DNA from: Paludibacteraceae bacterium
GTDB lineage: Bacteria > Bacteroidota > Bacteroidia > Bacteroidales > Paludibacteraceae
Reading direction: 5' to 3'
Length of the DNA stretch: 41,477 bases
Assembly: GCA_024683975.1 (NCBI GenBank)
Contig: JAIKXR010000021.1
Coordinates: forward strand, 1-41,477
Below the pieces are notes generated by a model, which was given only the letters and a program-made list of their open reading frames with translations, was not told the DNA's origin and ran no database searches. The translations under genes and the position numbers were made by a program. Within the stretch, counting starts at the first letter, position 1, and the number at the start of each line of letters is the position of its first letter. Shown one piece after another: positions 8,390 through 17,267 of the stretch.

Positions 8390-8427
8390 AGCGATACATA
8401 TTTATTGCTTCGTAACCTATGTATCGC
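8390..8427 (-). promoter_or_regulatory. Hairpin abutting the degQ/htrA start codon
   Basis: GCGATACATA and TATGTATCGC form a perfect 10-bp inverted repeat (8391-8400 and 8418-8427) with a 17-nt loop. In the transcript the 3' arm ends one nucleotide before the AUG of the HtrA-like protease, so a folded stem would cover the ribosome entry site. The stem has 4 GC and 6 AU pairs. It could be a translational switch, a DNA operator or, less likely (no U-run), an attenuator after era. Confidence 0.5.
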
Positions 8428-8458
8428 AAATTCCGTGCCACAACAATGGCAAAGGAAG

Positions 8459-9367
8459 TCAATTCAGGTCATAGCCGTAATGTTTCAGTCTTGACTGACT
8501 GCTCCGCCAGTCACGGTCCACCTTCACGAACAATTCCAGATAGACCTGCTTGCCAAAGAACGCCTCTATGTCTTTCCTCGCCTGCGCACCAACTTTCTTC
8601 AATGCATGACCTTGCCTGCCTATTATGATACCTTTCTGACTTTCCCGTTCCACATAAATAACTGCCATTATGCGTATTAGTTTCTCATCCTCCAAGAACT
8701 GCTCCACCTCCACCTCCACGCTGTAAGGTATCTCCTTGTCGTAATTGAGCAGAATTTTCTCGCGTATAATCTCATCAACGAAGAAGCGGGAAGGCTTGTC
8801 CGTCAGTTGGTCTTTGGCGAAGAACGGAGGACACACGGGGAGTGCATCCTTAATCGCTGCAAACAACTGCTCCACCCCAAACCGTTCTTTTGCCGATATG
8901 GGATAAACCTGTGCTTCCGGCAACGTCCTGTTCCAGAACGCCACCAAGTTCTCCAACGTCTCCTGTGTGGTCAGGTCTATTTTGTTAATCACAAGCAAAA
9001 CCCTTGTGCCACCTTGCGCCATACGCTTGACCTTTTCGAGAAAATCCGCGTTCCTATCCGCCGTATCTTGTACATCAGTAACATACAGCAACACATCTGC
9101 GTCCACCAATGCAGAACGGGAAAACTCCAGCATCTGCTCCTGAAGTTTATATGAGGGCTTCAGCACACCAGGCGTATCCGAGTAAACAATCTGAAAATCC
9201 TCACCATTAACTATCCCCATTATGCGGTGACGAGTCGTCTGAGCCTTTGAAGTAATTATGCTCAGACGCTCGCCTACCAACGCGTTCATCAACGTCGATT
9301 TGCCTACATTGGGATTGCCCACTATATTGACAAAACCCGAACGGTGACTTTTTGTCACATTCTCCAT
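8459..9367 (-). CDS. era: GTPase Era
   Basis: 302 residues, the usual length. Era is an essential GTPase that binds the 3' end of 16S rRNA and helps 30S subunit assembly. G1 is GNPNVGKST, G3 is DTPG, G4 is NKID and G5 lies in ISAKE. The C-terminal KH RNA-binding domain contains IIGRQGHALKKVG followed by the conserved VKVDRDWR end. The open frame extends upstream to 9400, but the added residues (MRRWIWISRWI) are atypical and would overlap the preceding gene; ATG at 9367 gives the expected short lead into SGFVNIVGNPNVG and leaves 10 bp after the M16 protease stop. It is therefore in an operon with that protease. Confidence 0.96.
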   Translation of the reverse strand: MENVTKSHRSGFVNIVGNPNVGKSTLMNALVGERLSIITSKAQTTRHRIMGIVNGEDFQIVYSDTPGVLKPSYKLQEQMLEFSRSALVDADVLLYVTDVQDTADRNADFLEKVKRMAQGGTRVLLVINKIDLTTQETLENLVAFWNRTLPEAQVYPISAKERFGVEQLFAAIKDALPVCPPFFAKDQLTDKPSRFFVDEIIREKILLNYDKEIPYSVEVEVEQFLEDEKLIRIMAVIYVERESQKGIIIGRQGHALKKVGAQARKDIEAFFGKQVYLELFVKVDRDWRSSQSRLKHYGYDLN

Positions 9368-9377
9368 AATCCAACGG

Positions 9378-12377
9378 CTAATCCAAATCCAACGGCGCAA
9401 AAAGCGTGTTTACCGACACATTCTTCACTTTTGCTATCTTACCTAACGCTTTCTTGTCTATCTGTTTGGGGTCACCAACAATCATTATTGCCATCGGTTT
9501 GCCTTGTATATGTGTCTTGTAGTACTCGGCTATCTGCTCAAAACCCAACTCGTTCATCGCCTTCTCGTGTACCAGTTTCGGGTCGTTCTTATAGCCCAGT
9601 CTCTGCCATGCCTCGTATGTCAGACTCTTCGCCCGCATCGACGGTTGTGACGATTGCATCTGCTGGCGGACCATCGTCCGTACAGCGTCTATTCGCTCAG
9701 GATGCATCGGCATCGAATCAGTCAGGTGAATGAACGTCTCCACCGCCTCAACCACCTTGTCCGACTGCGTGCCTATGTAACCAGCAAAAGAAGTCGGTTT
9801 GCCGGTCAATGCCGCAGCGGCCATCATACCATAGGTAGAATAAGCCATCGAACGTTTGGTACGTATCTCGTCCAAAATCAATCCTGTGAAACCGCCTGAG
9901 AAATACTGGTTGAATCCGTCCATCACCACCTCGTCTTTGATCTCGTATGGTTCACCCAAGAAATAGAAATACACATTAGCTTGTTGCAGTTTCGGGTCAG
10001 GCAGGAAGAAAATCTGGGTCTTGTCGTAACTCTGCTTATCTCTTATCTCAGGCGATGTGGATGGCATCATTCCTTCCGACAACGGCAACGCCGCCGTCAC
10101 CGCTTCCACGCTCAACGTACCGCAGTAATGAGCGTCCAATGCGTACTTGGTTGCCTTCTGAAACTCTGTCATCATCTTCAACTCGTCCATGTCATACACG
10201 TCCAAAAACTTGACCACATCCAAGTACTGCGACTTGTCACCATAGACAACCCATTCTCTTAACGCACCCGGCCATACAGGGTGCATCTTCTTTATTGTCA
10301 GACGTGACGACAATTCGGAACCTTTAACCGCGTCAAACTGCTTCTTGTCCAATTTAGGCATCAAAATCTGCAGACTGACTTGTTCCAATATCTCCTTCAG
10401 ATGAGCGTCCTCACCGACGATTTGTATTGTAAGATAACTATCGCTCACGCCATACTGTATTCTGCCGCCCATCTCGCTCAACTTCCTACGGAACGTCTGC
10501 GCATCCGTGTCAGGCATCGTACCTGCACGGTTCATCAGTTCTACAACATATTTGAGCATCGGCATCTTCTTCGTACCCACACCATATCTCAATATCAACG
10601 AAAAGACCGTGTTCTTATCGTTCTTCGTGTAGTGCAGACGTACGTTCTGGTCCACATCCACCACCCTCACGTCTGCCAAATTGCTGTACTTAATCAGCGG
10701 CTCACCTTCCGGCAAACTGCGGAACTGTTTGGCGTATGCCGTTTCCACACCGTCAATCATTTGCAGCGGACGTATCTCCGGTTTCGGCAATTTATTTACT
10801 TTCGGGTCCCCGTCCTCAAAAGTCAGAGTCATTGGCACTGCGTCAAAGTATTTTTTCGCAACGCGCTGTATATCTGCCTTCGTCAATTTCTGTATCTCGT
10901 CTAATTGTGTAAAGATGCGGTCGGTCGGCAAGTCATAGATAAAGCACTCAACCATTTCACTCATCTTCGCTGCACCTTCCTCGAAAGCGAGCGTATATTG
11001 CTGCTTGAACTCCTGCTTGACCGCATCTATCAGCCAGTCAGGTATATCTCCAGTCTTCAGTTTGTTGATTTCGGCCATCACTATCTTCTCTGTTGCCGCA
11101 TTGCTGTCAAACGACTGCTGATTGGGGTCAAAATACGGAATCGCCGTCACCATCACACGCCCCATATCTCTCCTTGCATCCACCACGCACTGCGCACCAC
11201 TCACATCACCGTCCATCGTCACCTTGTCCAACAATCCTGTATTGGAACCGTTATTGAGCAACTGACACACGAACTGCAATGCCAAAATGTCCTCGTCCTT
11301 TACGCTCACACCGTCAAACACCCAGTAAATCTGCGGGAAATAGCCCAAGTCAAACTTCTTCTTCAGACCGTTCTCAAACTTCGGCATCTCTTTAGTCCTT
11401 ACCGGCAACTCTCCAGCTGGAAGCGAACCGAAAGTCTTCTCTATCACAGGCTTAACAGACTCTGTTTCAAAGTCTCCAACCAATATCAGAGCCATATTAT
11501 TTGCCACATACCACGTATTAAAGAACTCAATCAGTTTGCTCAGTCTCGGGTTTTTCAAATGTTCCGGTTCGCCAATCACATTCCTCTCATAAGCATGTCC
11601 CTTATAGACAGTTGCCATCAGATTGTCTCTTTGTTGTGTTGATACATCACCCGCATACATATTGTACTCCTCAAACACATTCTCCAACTCAGCCTGAAAC
11701 GTGCGGAACACAGGCTTGGTCATTCTGTCAGCATTGATGGTCAGCCATTTGTTCATCTGGTAAGCGGGAAACGAACTCGTGTAACAAGTCATGTCGTACG
11801 ATGTGAACGCGTTCACATTGGTTGCACCAATCTCGTCCATCAGCGTGAAGAAATCCCGCGTGGTCGAGTACTGCATCTCCTCCATTGATTTCTCGTTTAT
11901 CTGTTTGGCTAATGCTGCGCGTTCCGTTGCATCAGTACTCGTTGAATATGCGTCATAGAGACGTATTATCTCATCATAGACAGGTTTCTCTTTTGACCAA
12001 TCAACCGCACCTATCTGCTCCGTTCCCTTAAAAAGCATATGTTCCAGATAGTGTGCCAAACCGGTATATTCCTTCGGCTCATCCACCGACCCCACTCTTA
12101 CTGCCACATAGCCCGTAACATCGCTCTGATCGCGGTTCTCCCACAGCATAACAGTCAGCCCGTTCGCCAACTTATACTCCGTCAGCCCCGTCCTGTCTAT
12201 ATTACCGTCCGTCTGTCTTTTTTCCTGCGCATCCACAACAACACCGGCAGTAAGCATTACCAACATCACCACAGATACCATTCTCAACGTTATCTGTCCT
12301 AATTCATTAGTTATAACCGATATCTCCGACCATAGCATTTGAATTGACTCTTTCGGACTCCGTAACATTTTTTTCAT
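9378..12377 (-). CDS. M16 family zinc metallopeptidase (pitrilysin-like)
   Basis: 999 residues, a two-unit M16 protein of the PqqL/insulinase type. The inverted zinc motif HxxEH is intact in the first half (His109, Glu112, His113 in GLAHYLEHMLFKG), with a downstream Glu in ELENVFEEY as likely third ligand. The second half (from about residue 590) repeats the fold without the motif and would close the peptide chamber. A hydrophobic stretch at residues 33-48 ending VVVDAQ looks like a signal peptide with a long N-region. ATG at 12377 has GGAG eight bases upstream, which supports it; ATG at 12281 would give a more compact signal peptide. It probably degrades peptides in the periplasm. It precedes era by 10 bp and follows the yqaE-like gene by 40 bp. 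Confidence 0.92.
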   Translation of the reverse strand: MKKMLRSPKESIQMLWSEISVITNELGQITLRMVSVVMLVMLTAGVVVDAQEKRQTDGNIDRTGLTEYKLANGLTVMLWENRDQSDVTGYVAVRVGSVDEPKEYTGLAHYLEHMLFKGTEQIGAVDWSKEKPVYDEIIRLYDAYSTSTDATERAALAKQINEKSMEEMQYSTTRDFFTLMDEIGATNVNAFTSYDMTCYTSSFPAYQMNKWLTINADRMTKPVFRTFQAELENVFEEYNMYAGDVSTQQRDNLMATVYKGHAYERNVIGEPEHLKNPRLSKLIEFFNTWYVANNMALILVGDFETESVKPVIEKTFGSLPAGELPVRTKEMPKFENGLKKKFDLGYFPQIYWVFDGVSVKDEDILALQFVCQLLNNGSNTGLLDKVTMDGDVSGAQCVVDARRDMGRVMVTAIPYFDPNQQSFDSNAATEKIVMAEINKLKTGDIPDWLIDAVKQEFKQQYTLAFEEGAAKMSEMVECFIYDLPTDRIFTQLDEIQKLTKADIQRVAKKYFDAVPMTLTFEDGDPKVNKLPKPEIRPLQMIDGVETAYAKQFRSLPEGEPLIKYSNLADVRVVDVDQNVRLHYTKNDKNTVFSLILRYGVGTKKMPMLKYVVELMNRAGTMPDTDAQTFRRKLSEMGGRIQYGVSDSYLTIQIVGEDAHLKEILEQVSLQILMPKLDKKQFDAVKGSELSSRLTIKKMHPVWPGALREWVVYGDKSQYLDVVKFLDVYDMDELKMMTEFQKATKYALDAHYCGTLSVEAVTAALPLSEGMMPSTSPEIRDKQSYDKTQIFFLPDPKLQQANVYFYFLGEPYEIKDEVVMDGFNQYFSGGFTGLILDEIRTKRSMAYSTYGMMAAAALTGKPTSFAGYIGTQSDKVVEAVETFIHLTDSMPMHPERIDAVRTMVRQQMQSSQPSMRAKSLTYEAWQRLGYKNDPKLVHEKAMNELGFEQIAEYYKTHIQGKPMAIMIVGDPKQIDKKALGKIAKVKNVSVNTLFAPLDLD

Positions 12378-12417
12378 ATTCGTTTCTCCATATTAATCAC
12401 ATTTATGTACTTATATC

Positions 12418-12576
12418 TTATGCCTTGTTACTGTTGAGGATGACCAAGGCACCGATGACTCCGGGTATCCATCCGCAAAGCGTCAGCAGAAACACAATCA
12501 ACATTGAACCGCAGCCACGATCCATCACTGCCAAAGGCGGAAATATAATAGCTAATATTACTTGTAAAACATTCAT
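12418..12576 (-). CDS. YqaE/Pmp3 family small membrane protein
   Basis: 52 residues; easily missed because it is so short. The sequence opens MNVLQVILAIIFPPLAVMD, continues RGCGSMLIVFLLTLCGWIPG and ends VIGALVILNSNKA. This matches the Pmp3/YqaE family in length and in every landmark: two hydrophobic helices, the FPP turn, the Cys pair and the WIPG motif. These proteolipids sit in the cytoplasmic membrane and in yeast and plants affect membrane potential under salt stress; the bacterial role is not settled. It lies just after the nqr terminator and 40 bp before the M16 protease. Neighbourhood with a sodium pump operon is suggestive, but a functional link is only inference. Confidence 0.9.
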   Translation of the reverse strand: MNVLQVILAIIFPPLAVMDRGCGSMLIVFLLTLCGWIPGVIGALVILNSNKA

Positions 12577-12592
12577 AGTACTTGTCTGTTAA

Positions 12593-12632
12593 AAACAAAG
12601 GCACGTGCGCATATACGCACATACCTTTGTTT
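12593..12632 (-). terminator. Terminator of the nqr operon
   Basis: Long inverted repeat whose arms AAACAAAGGTATGTGCG and CGCACGTGCCTTTGTTT (minus strand) pair at all but two positions, both G-T pairs in RNA. It begins 9 bp past the nqrF stop and ends in a T run. This is a strong rho-independent terminator; partial readthrough would serve the yqaE-like gene beyond it. Confidence 0.85.
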
Positions 12633-12640
12633 GAAAAAAT

Positions 12641-13915
12641 TTAACCACCAAAATTATCAAAACGAATATCCTGATCATCCACACCCAAGGAATGTAACAG
12701 ATCAAGGACTGTCTTTGCCATCATCGGAGGACCGCACAAATAGTACTCAATATCCTCAGGTGACTCATGCTGCTTAAGATAGGTGTCACCCATCACAGGA
12801 GCAATAAATCCGGCAGTGTATTTCACTCCCAGACTGTCAGCCTTCGGGTCGGGACGGTCTAATGCCAAATGGAAATGGAAATTCGGGAAATCTTTCTCCA
12901 ATGCAAGGAAATCCTCCAAGAAGAACACCTCGTCCAACGCACGTGCTCCATAGAAATAATGCATCTCACGGTCACGGCACTGGCGTGTTTTGAGCATGTG
13001 CATGATCTGCGCGCGCAACGGAGCCATACCAGCACCACCACCTACCCAGATCATCTCTTTCTTCGAGTCATAAACAGGACGGAACTCACCGTAAGGTCCC
13101 GACATTATAACCTTGTCGCCCGGCTTGAGCGAGAAGATATAAGTAGAGGCTATACCGCAAGGCACATCTTGGAAACCCGGACCCTGCTCTTTCGGTTTGA
13201 AAGGAGGTGTGGCAATACGTACCGTCAGGGTGATAATATCGCCCTCGTCAGGGTAGTTAGCCATCGAGTAAGCGCGGATAGTGGCTTCGGTGTTCTTCTG
13301 TTTAAGTCCGAACAGACCGAACTTCTCCCATGCCGGCAAATACAAATCGCCTATCAGCCCTTTGTCCATATCACGATTATAATCAATATCGTATTCAGGA
13401 ATACGAATCTGCGCGTAAGAACCCGGTTCAAAGTCCATGTGTTCGCCTGCCGGCAACTTAACCTTAAATTCCTTAATGAAAGTAGCCACGTTCTTGTTCG
13501 AGATAACTTCACACTCCCATTCCTTAACTCCGAGGATTGATTCATCCATCTTCAGTTGGAGGTCGTTCTTCACTTTGACTTGGCACCCCAAACGCCAGTG
13601 GTCGTTCTGTTGCTTACGGCTGAAATGTACCGTCTCTGTCGGCAGTATTTCGCCGCCGCCTTCAAGTACCTGACATTTGCACTGTCCGCAACTGCCTTTA
13701 CCGCCGCATGCGGAAGGCAGGTGTACACCGGCGTTATTAAGCGATGAAAGCAACGTGCCGCCTGCAGGCAATGTATATTCCTTGTCGCCGTTAATAACCA
13801 CCTTAACATCGCCGGAAGCGACAAGATAACGTTTTGCAACAAGCAAGATAATTACAAGCAGGAGTATAACTACCAGAAATACTGCTACTGCATATAAAAT
13901 AGCTGTCATATTCAT
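12641..13915 (-). CDS. nqrF: Na+-NQR subunit F (NADH dehydrogenase, 2Fe-2S and FAD)
   Basis: 424 residues. NqrF is the electron entry point of the sodium-pumping NADH:quinone oxidoreductase. One N-terminal membrane helix (about residues 5-28) is followed by a ferredoxin-like domain with the 2Fe-2S cysteines Cys70, Cys76, Cys79 and Cys111. Next comes an FAD domain with RAYSMANYP and a C-terminal NADH domain with GGGAGMAPLRA and YLCGPPMM. All cofactor residues are present. It is the last gene of the operon, 16 bp after nqrE, with a GGGG-type ribosome site (13923-13928). Confidence 0.97.
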   Translation of the reverse strand: MNMTAILYAVAVFLVVILLLVIILLVAKRYLVASGDVKVVINGDKEYTLPAGGTLLSSLNNAGVHLPSACGGKGSCGQCKCQVLEGGGEILPTETVHFSRKQQNDHWRLGCQVKVKNDLQLKMDESILGVKEWECEVISNKNVATFIKEFKVKLPAGEHMDFEPGSYAQIRIPEYDIDYNRDMDKGLIGDLYLPAWEKFGLFGLKQKNTEATIRAYSMANYPDEGDIITLTVRIATPPFKPKEQGPGFQDVPCGIASTYIFSLKPGDKVIMSGPYGEFRPVYDSKKEMIWVGGGAGMAPLRAQIMHMLKTRQCRDREMHYFYGARALDEVFFLEDFLALEKDFPNFHFHLALDRPDPKADSLGVKYTAGFIAPVMGDTYLKQHESPEDIEYYLCGPPMMAKTVLDLLHSLGVDDQDIRFDNFGG

Positions 13916-13931
13916 AGTTTTTCCCCTTTTG

Positions 13932-14540
13932 TTAAATGTTTAATCCACTGAAGCACATGAAAGCCAATGCCATCAGACCTACTGTGATAAACGTTATACC
14001 AATTCCCTGCAACGGTTTGGGTACATCGTTATATTCCATTTTCTCGCGTATGCCTGCAAGTGCCACAATAGCAAGCAGCCAGCCCAAGCCCGAACCGATA
14101 GCGAAAGCGAAAGCGTCACCGATATTGGCAATGGCTTTCACGTTCTCGGGATCAAGCAGAACGCGCTGCTGCATAAACAGCGAACCACCCATAATAGCGC
14201 AATTAACAGCTATCAGCGGCAGAAAAATACCGAGCGAATTATACAGAGACGGACTGAATTTCTCCACAATCATCTCCACTAATTGCACGATAGCGGCAAT
14301 TACGGCGATGAAGAGGATGAAACTCAGGTAACCCAGTCCGAGCGGGTCAAGCACATGCACCTGCAGCAGGTAATTGACAGGCAGTGTGATGGTCTCCACG
14401 AACACCACAGCCACGCCCAATCCGAGCGAGGTCTTTACGTCCTTCGACACGGCAAGGTAAGAACACATGCCGAGGAAGAAGGCGAATATCATATTGTCTG
14501 CAAAGATACTGCGGACAAACAAACTAACAGCATGCTCCAT
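13932..14540 (-). CDS. nqrE: Na+-NQR subunit E
   Basis: 202 residues with six predicted membrane segments. NqrE and NqrD are inverted-topology relatives that share an Fe centre in the middle of the membrane, carried by conserved cysteines in half-helices. Cys26 in [12 protein letters not shown] and Cys113 in [11 protein letters not shown] fit those positions. The start codon overlaps the nqrD stop by one base (TAATG), so translation is coupled, and AAGGAGG at 14548-14554 provides a strong Shine-Dalgarno. Confidence 0.97.
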   Translation of the reverse strand: MEHAVSLFVRSIFADNMIFAFFLGMCSYLAVSKDVKTSLGLGVAVVFVETITLPVNYLLQVHVLDPLGLGYLSFILFIAVIAAIVQLVEMIVEKFSPSLYNSLGIFLPLIAVNCAIMGGSLFMQQRVLLDPENVKAIANIGDAFAFAIGSGLGWLLAIVALAGIREKMEYNDVPKPLQGIGITFITVGLMALAFMCFSGLNI

Positions 14541-15172
14541 TATTTAGCCTCCTTGTCGTTATAAGCGCGGTGCGCCCAGATGATACATCCAACCAAAATC
14601 AATGCCATCGCAGGCATAAGCATCATTCCGCAATTCTCGTAAAAGCCTCCGTTGGCCACATACCACGAGTCGGGGATAATCTGATAACCCAGCAGTTTGC
14701 CGCTGCCGAAAAACTCGCGGACAAACGCAACCGCCACCAAAATCCATGCATAGCCTAAGCCGTTGCCAAGACCGTCCATCAGACTGTCAAGAGGATCATT
14801 AGTCATCGCAAACGCTTCCAAACGACCCATCAATATACAATTGGTAATAATCAGTCCTAAATACACGCTAAGTTGCATTGCAACATCGTACGCAAAAGCT
14901 TTCAACACTTCGCTTACAATAGTCACTAACGCGGCAACAACCACCAATTGTATGATGATACGTATGCGCGAAGGTATCGACTTGCGTATGAGCGAAACAA
15001 CCACGTTTGACATAGCCACAATGATTGTTACGCTTATACCCATCACTAATGCGGGCTTGAGTTGAACCGTCACGGCAAGAGCCGAACAGATACCCAGAAT
15101 CTGCACTAACACAGGGTTATTCACATTCAGAGGTCCTAAAAAAGCCTCTTTTGTTTTCTTACTAAGTGCCAT
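14540..15172 (-). CDS. nqrD: Na+-NQR subunit D
   Basis: 210 residues, six predicted membrane helices. It pairs with NqrE around the intramembrane Fe centre. The matching cysteine positions are visible in [13 protein letters not shown] and [13 protein letters not shown]. It sits 15 bp after nqrC with AAGGAGG at 15181-15187, and overlaps nqrE by one base. Length and composition are normal. Confidence 0.97.
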   Translation of the reverse strand: MALSKKTKEAFLGPLNVNNPVLVQILGICSALAVTVQLKPALVMGISVTIIVAMSNVVVSLIRKSIPSRIRIIIQLVVVAALVTIVSEVLKAFAYDVAMQLSVYLGLIITNCILMGRLEAFAMTNDPLDSLMDGLGNGLGYAWILVAVAFVREFFGSGKLLGYQIIPDSWYVANGGFYENCGMMLMPAMALILVGCIIWAHRAYNDKEAK

Positions 15173-15187
15173 TGTTCAGTCCTCCTT

Positions 15188-16060
15188 TTATTCTTTATCA
15201 TTGTTTTTATTGTCGCAGCACTTCTTGCCTTTATCGCAGCATTTGCAGTCCTTGCAGCCGTTATTGCAACATTGCTCGCAACCGCCTGCGCAGCAGTCTT
15301 TGCAATCATCACAATTCTCACACTTGCACTGATGACAAGCCTTTTCTGCTTTGCAACATTCAGTTCCAGCCTTGGTCTGACAGCAGTCTTGCTTCTTTTT
15401 TTCACAAATTGGACTTTTGTAACATTCTTTATGTCCGTCATTCAGAAACTCGCTGTACTCCTGCAAGTTGCTTGCCAGCATCTCACTAACACCTGTAGAG
15501 GTGATGGTAGCACCTGCCCAAGCATCCACTTGTTCCTGCCCCTCGTCCGCCATCTTGCCTTCTTTCAATACCGCTATCGAACGCAGGTTGCCCTGTACAT
15601 CCTTGATATGCTTTCCGAAGAACTGGCTGCGGAACTTCTCTGTAACAATCTCGCCGCCAAGACCCGGTGTCTCACCCTCGTGGTTGAAGTTGATGCCGAA
15701 TACGGTATTTTTATCGTCATTGAGAGCCATATAACCACCTATGCCTCCCCACAAACCCTGTCCGTGCAAACGAAGGACATACTTGGTCTGATTCTCTACC
15801 TCAAACATAATGATATTAGCCCTCTCACCTTCGCTCAACAATGTATCAACCACTAGTTTTTGATACAGAACGGCAGGGTCGCTATTGCTGTAGTCCTGAT
15901 TGAGAGCCACTAACATCTGTTTCTGCTGATCCAAACGGGCATTTGCCTCCTGACGTGACTTCAATCCTTGATTGACCACCGCCAACAATACTGCAACAAT
16001 AACTACAAGTATCATTGCATACACAATCGTATAAACGCTGCTTTCGGTATTCATTTTCAT
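15188..16060 (-). CDS. nqrC: Na+-NQR subunit C with cysteine-rich C-terminal tail
   Basis: 290 residues. NqrC has one N-terminal helix (about 10-33) and a periplasmic FMN-binding domain; FMN is bound covalently to Thr185 in the motif AGATITS, part of WAGATITSTGV. The ordinary NqrC domain ends near residue 209 (EYSEFLNDGH). Beyond it comes a tail of about 80 residues (211-290; 15191-15433) with 22 cysteines in CC, CxxC and CxC spacings, plus many Lys and Asp. Such a tail is not part of the subunit in Vibrio. It would face the periplasm and could bind metal or an Fe-S cluster. The frame is open, the tail has no stop or frameshift, and the codon pattern continues normally. AAGGAGG lies at 16069-16075 overlapping the nqrB stop. 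Confidence 0.96.
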   Translation of the reverse strand: MKMNTESSVYTIVYAMILVVIVAVLLAVVNQGLKSRQEANARLDQQKQMLVALNQDYSNSDPAVLYQKLVVDTLLSEGERANIIMFEVENQTKYVLRLHGQGLWGGIGGYMALNDDKNTVFGINFNHEGETPGLGGEIVTEKFRSQFFGKHIKDVQGNLRSIAVLKEGKMADEGQEQVDAWAGATITSTGVSEMLASNLQEYSEFLNDGHKECYKSPICEKKKQDCCQTKAGTECCKAEKACHQCKCENCDDCKDCCAGGCEQCCNNGCKDCKCCDKGKKCCDNKNNDKE

Positions 16061-16073
16061 AACTCTTTCCTCC

Positions 16074-17267
16074 TTATGCTCTTTTCATACGTTTGTTGAT
16101 ATTAGCGCGAACAACGCACCAGTCAATCAGAGGCGCGAATGCATTACCAAGCAAAATAGCAAGCATCATTCCCTCAGGATAACCGGGGTTCAATACTCGT
16201 ATCACAATCACCATAAAACCAATCAGCGCACCATAAATCCACTTGCCGCATTCCGTGCGGGCGGACGTCACAGGGTCAGTCGCCATAAACACGGCACCGA
16301 ACATCAAGCCGCCGGTTACAAGGTGCATATACCACGGGAAATTGGCAGCCGCCGTATCAGAACCGGACACGTTGAACAAGAAAGCTGTCAGAGCCGCCGT
16401 TCCGAATATAGCAAGCATTGTTTTCCACGAAGCAACACCCGTTATCAGCAGCAGACATGCGCCGAGCAGAATAGCCCAACCGCAGGTCTCGCCGACAGAA
16501 CCGGGAATAAGACCGTTGAAGGCCGTCCAGAAATCCACAGGCATAACGGTTGCGTCTGTTGAAGTAGCCAGCACACCGAGCGGAGTCGCACCCGAGAATC
16601 CGTCCACAGCAGCCATGCCGGCATCCCAACCCCAAGTACTGCCGGTGCGGACAAACACGCTATCACCCGTCATGTGTGTGGGATAAGCAAAGAACAAGAA
16701 AGCACGGGCAATCAACGCTACGTTGAAAATGTTGTAACCCGTACCGCCAAACACCTCCTTCGCAAAAATAACGGCAAAAGCCACGGCTATCGCCACCATC
16801 CACAACGGAGTGTTAATCGGCACAATCAACGGGATAATGAAACCCGTTACCAAGAATCCTTCGGCTACTTCCTCATGCTTAATCTGGGCAACGACAAACT
16901 CAATACCCAAACCCACAGCGTAAGAAACAATGATATACGGCAATACCGCCAGCAGACCAAAGCCAAAAGCTTTCCACCACAAGGCAGATGTCATTCCCAT
17001 CTCCAACTGACCGGTAGCCAACAGATGCTGGTAACCAACGTTGAACATACCAAACAACATAGCCGGAACCAACGCCAATACAACCAGAATCATCGTGCGC
17101 TTGGAATCCCTGCCATCGTGTATCTGCGCACCTATTCGTTTTGCCGTTGTATTCGGGGTGAAGAGGAATGTATCAAAGGCATCATAGAATGAACTCAGTT
17201 TAGCCCACTTGCCGCCTTCCTCGAAGTTCTTGCCGAACTCCTTCCATGCTTTATAGAACTTTTCCAT
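16074..17267 (-). CDS. nqrB: Na+-NQR subunit B
   Basis: 397 residues, about ten membrane helices. NqrB carries a covalent FMN on a threonine, here Thr228 in GFSGATPLG, and lines the sodium path; it also contains riboflavin and quinone sites in characterised enzymes. The ATDPVTSARTECGKW loop near the C-terminus is conserved in the family. The start codon overlaps the nqrA stop by one base, with AAGGAGA at 17275-17281. Nothing is missing compared with Vibrio NqrB. Confidence 0.97.
   Translation of the reverse strand: MEKFYKAWKEFGKNFEEGGKWAKLSSFYDAFDTFLFTPNTTAKRIGAQIHDGRDSKRTMILVVLALVPAMLFGMFNVGYQHLLATGQLEMGMTSALWWKAFGFGLLAVLPYIIVSYAVGLGIEFVVAQIKHEEVAEGFLVTGFIIPLIVPINTPLWMVAIAVAFAVIFAKEVFGGTGYNIFNVALIARAFLFFAYPTHMTGDSVFVRTGSTWGWDAGMAAVDGFSGATPLGVLATSTDATVMPVDFWTAFNGLIPGSVGETCGWAILLGACLLLITGVASWKTMLAIFGTAALTAFLFNVSGSDTAAANFPWYMHLVTGGLMFGAVFMATDPVTSARTECGKWIYGALIGFMVIVIRVLNPGYPEGMMLAILLGNAFAPLIDWCVVRANINKRMKRA

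Noticed and set aside
10905..11642. 245-codon frame opposite the M16 protease
   Set aside because: Antisense to a conserved gene, rich in His/Arg/Leu as expected for a mirror frame, no family features.
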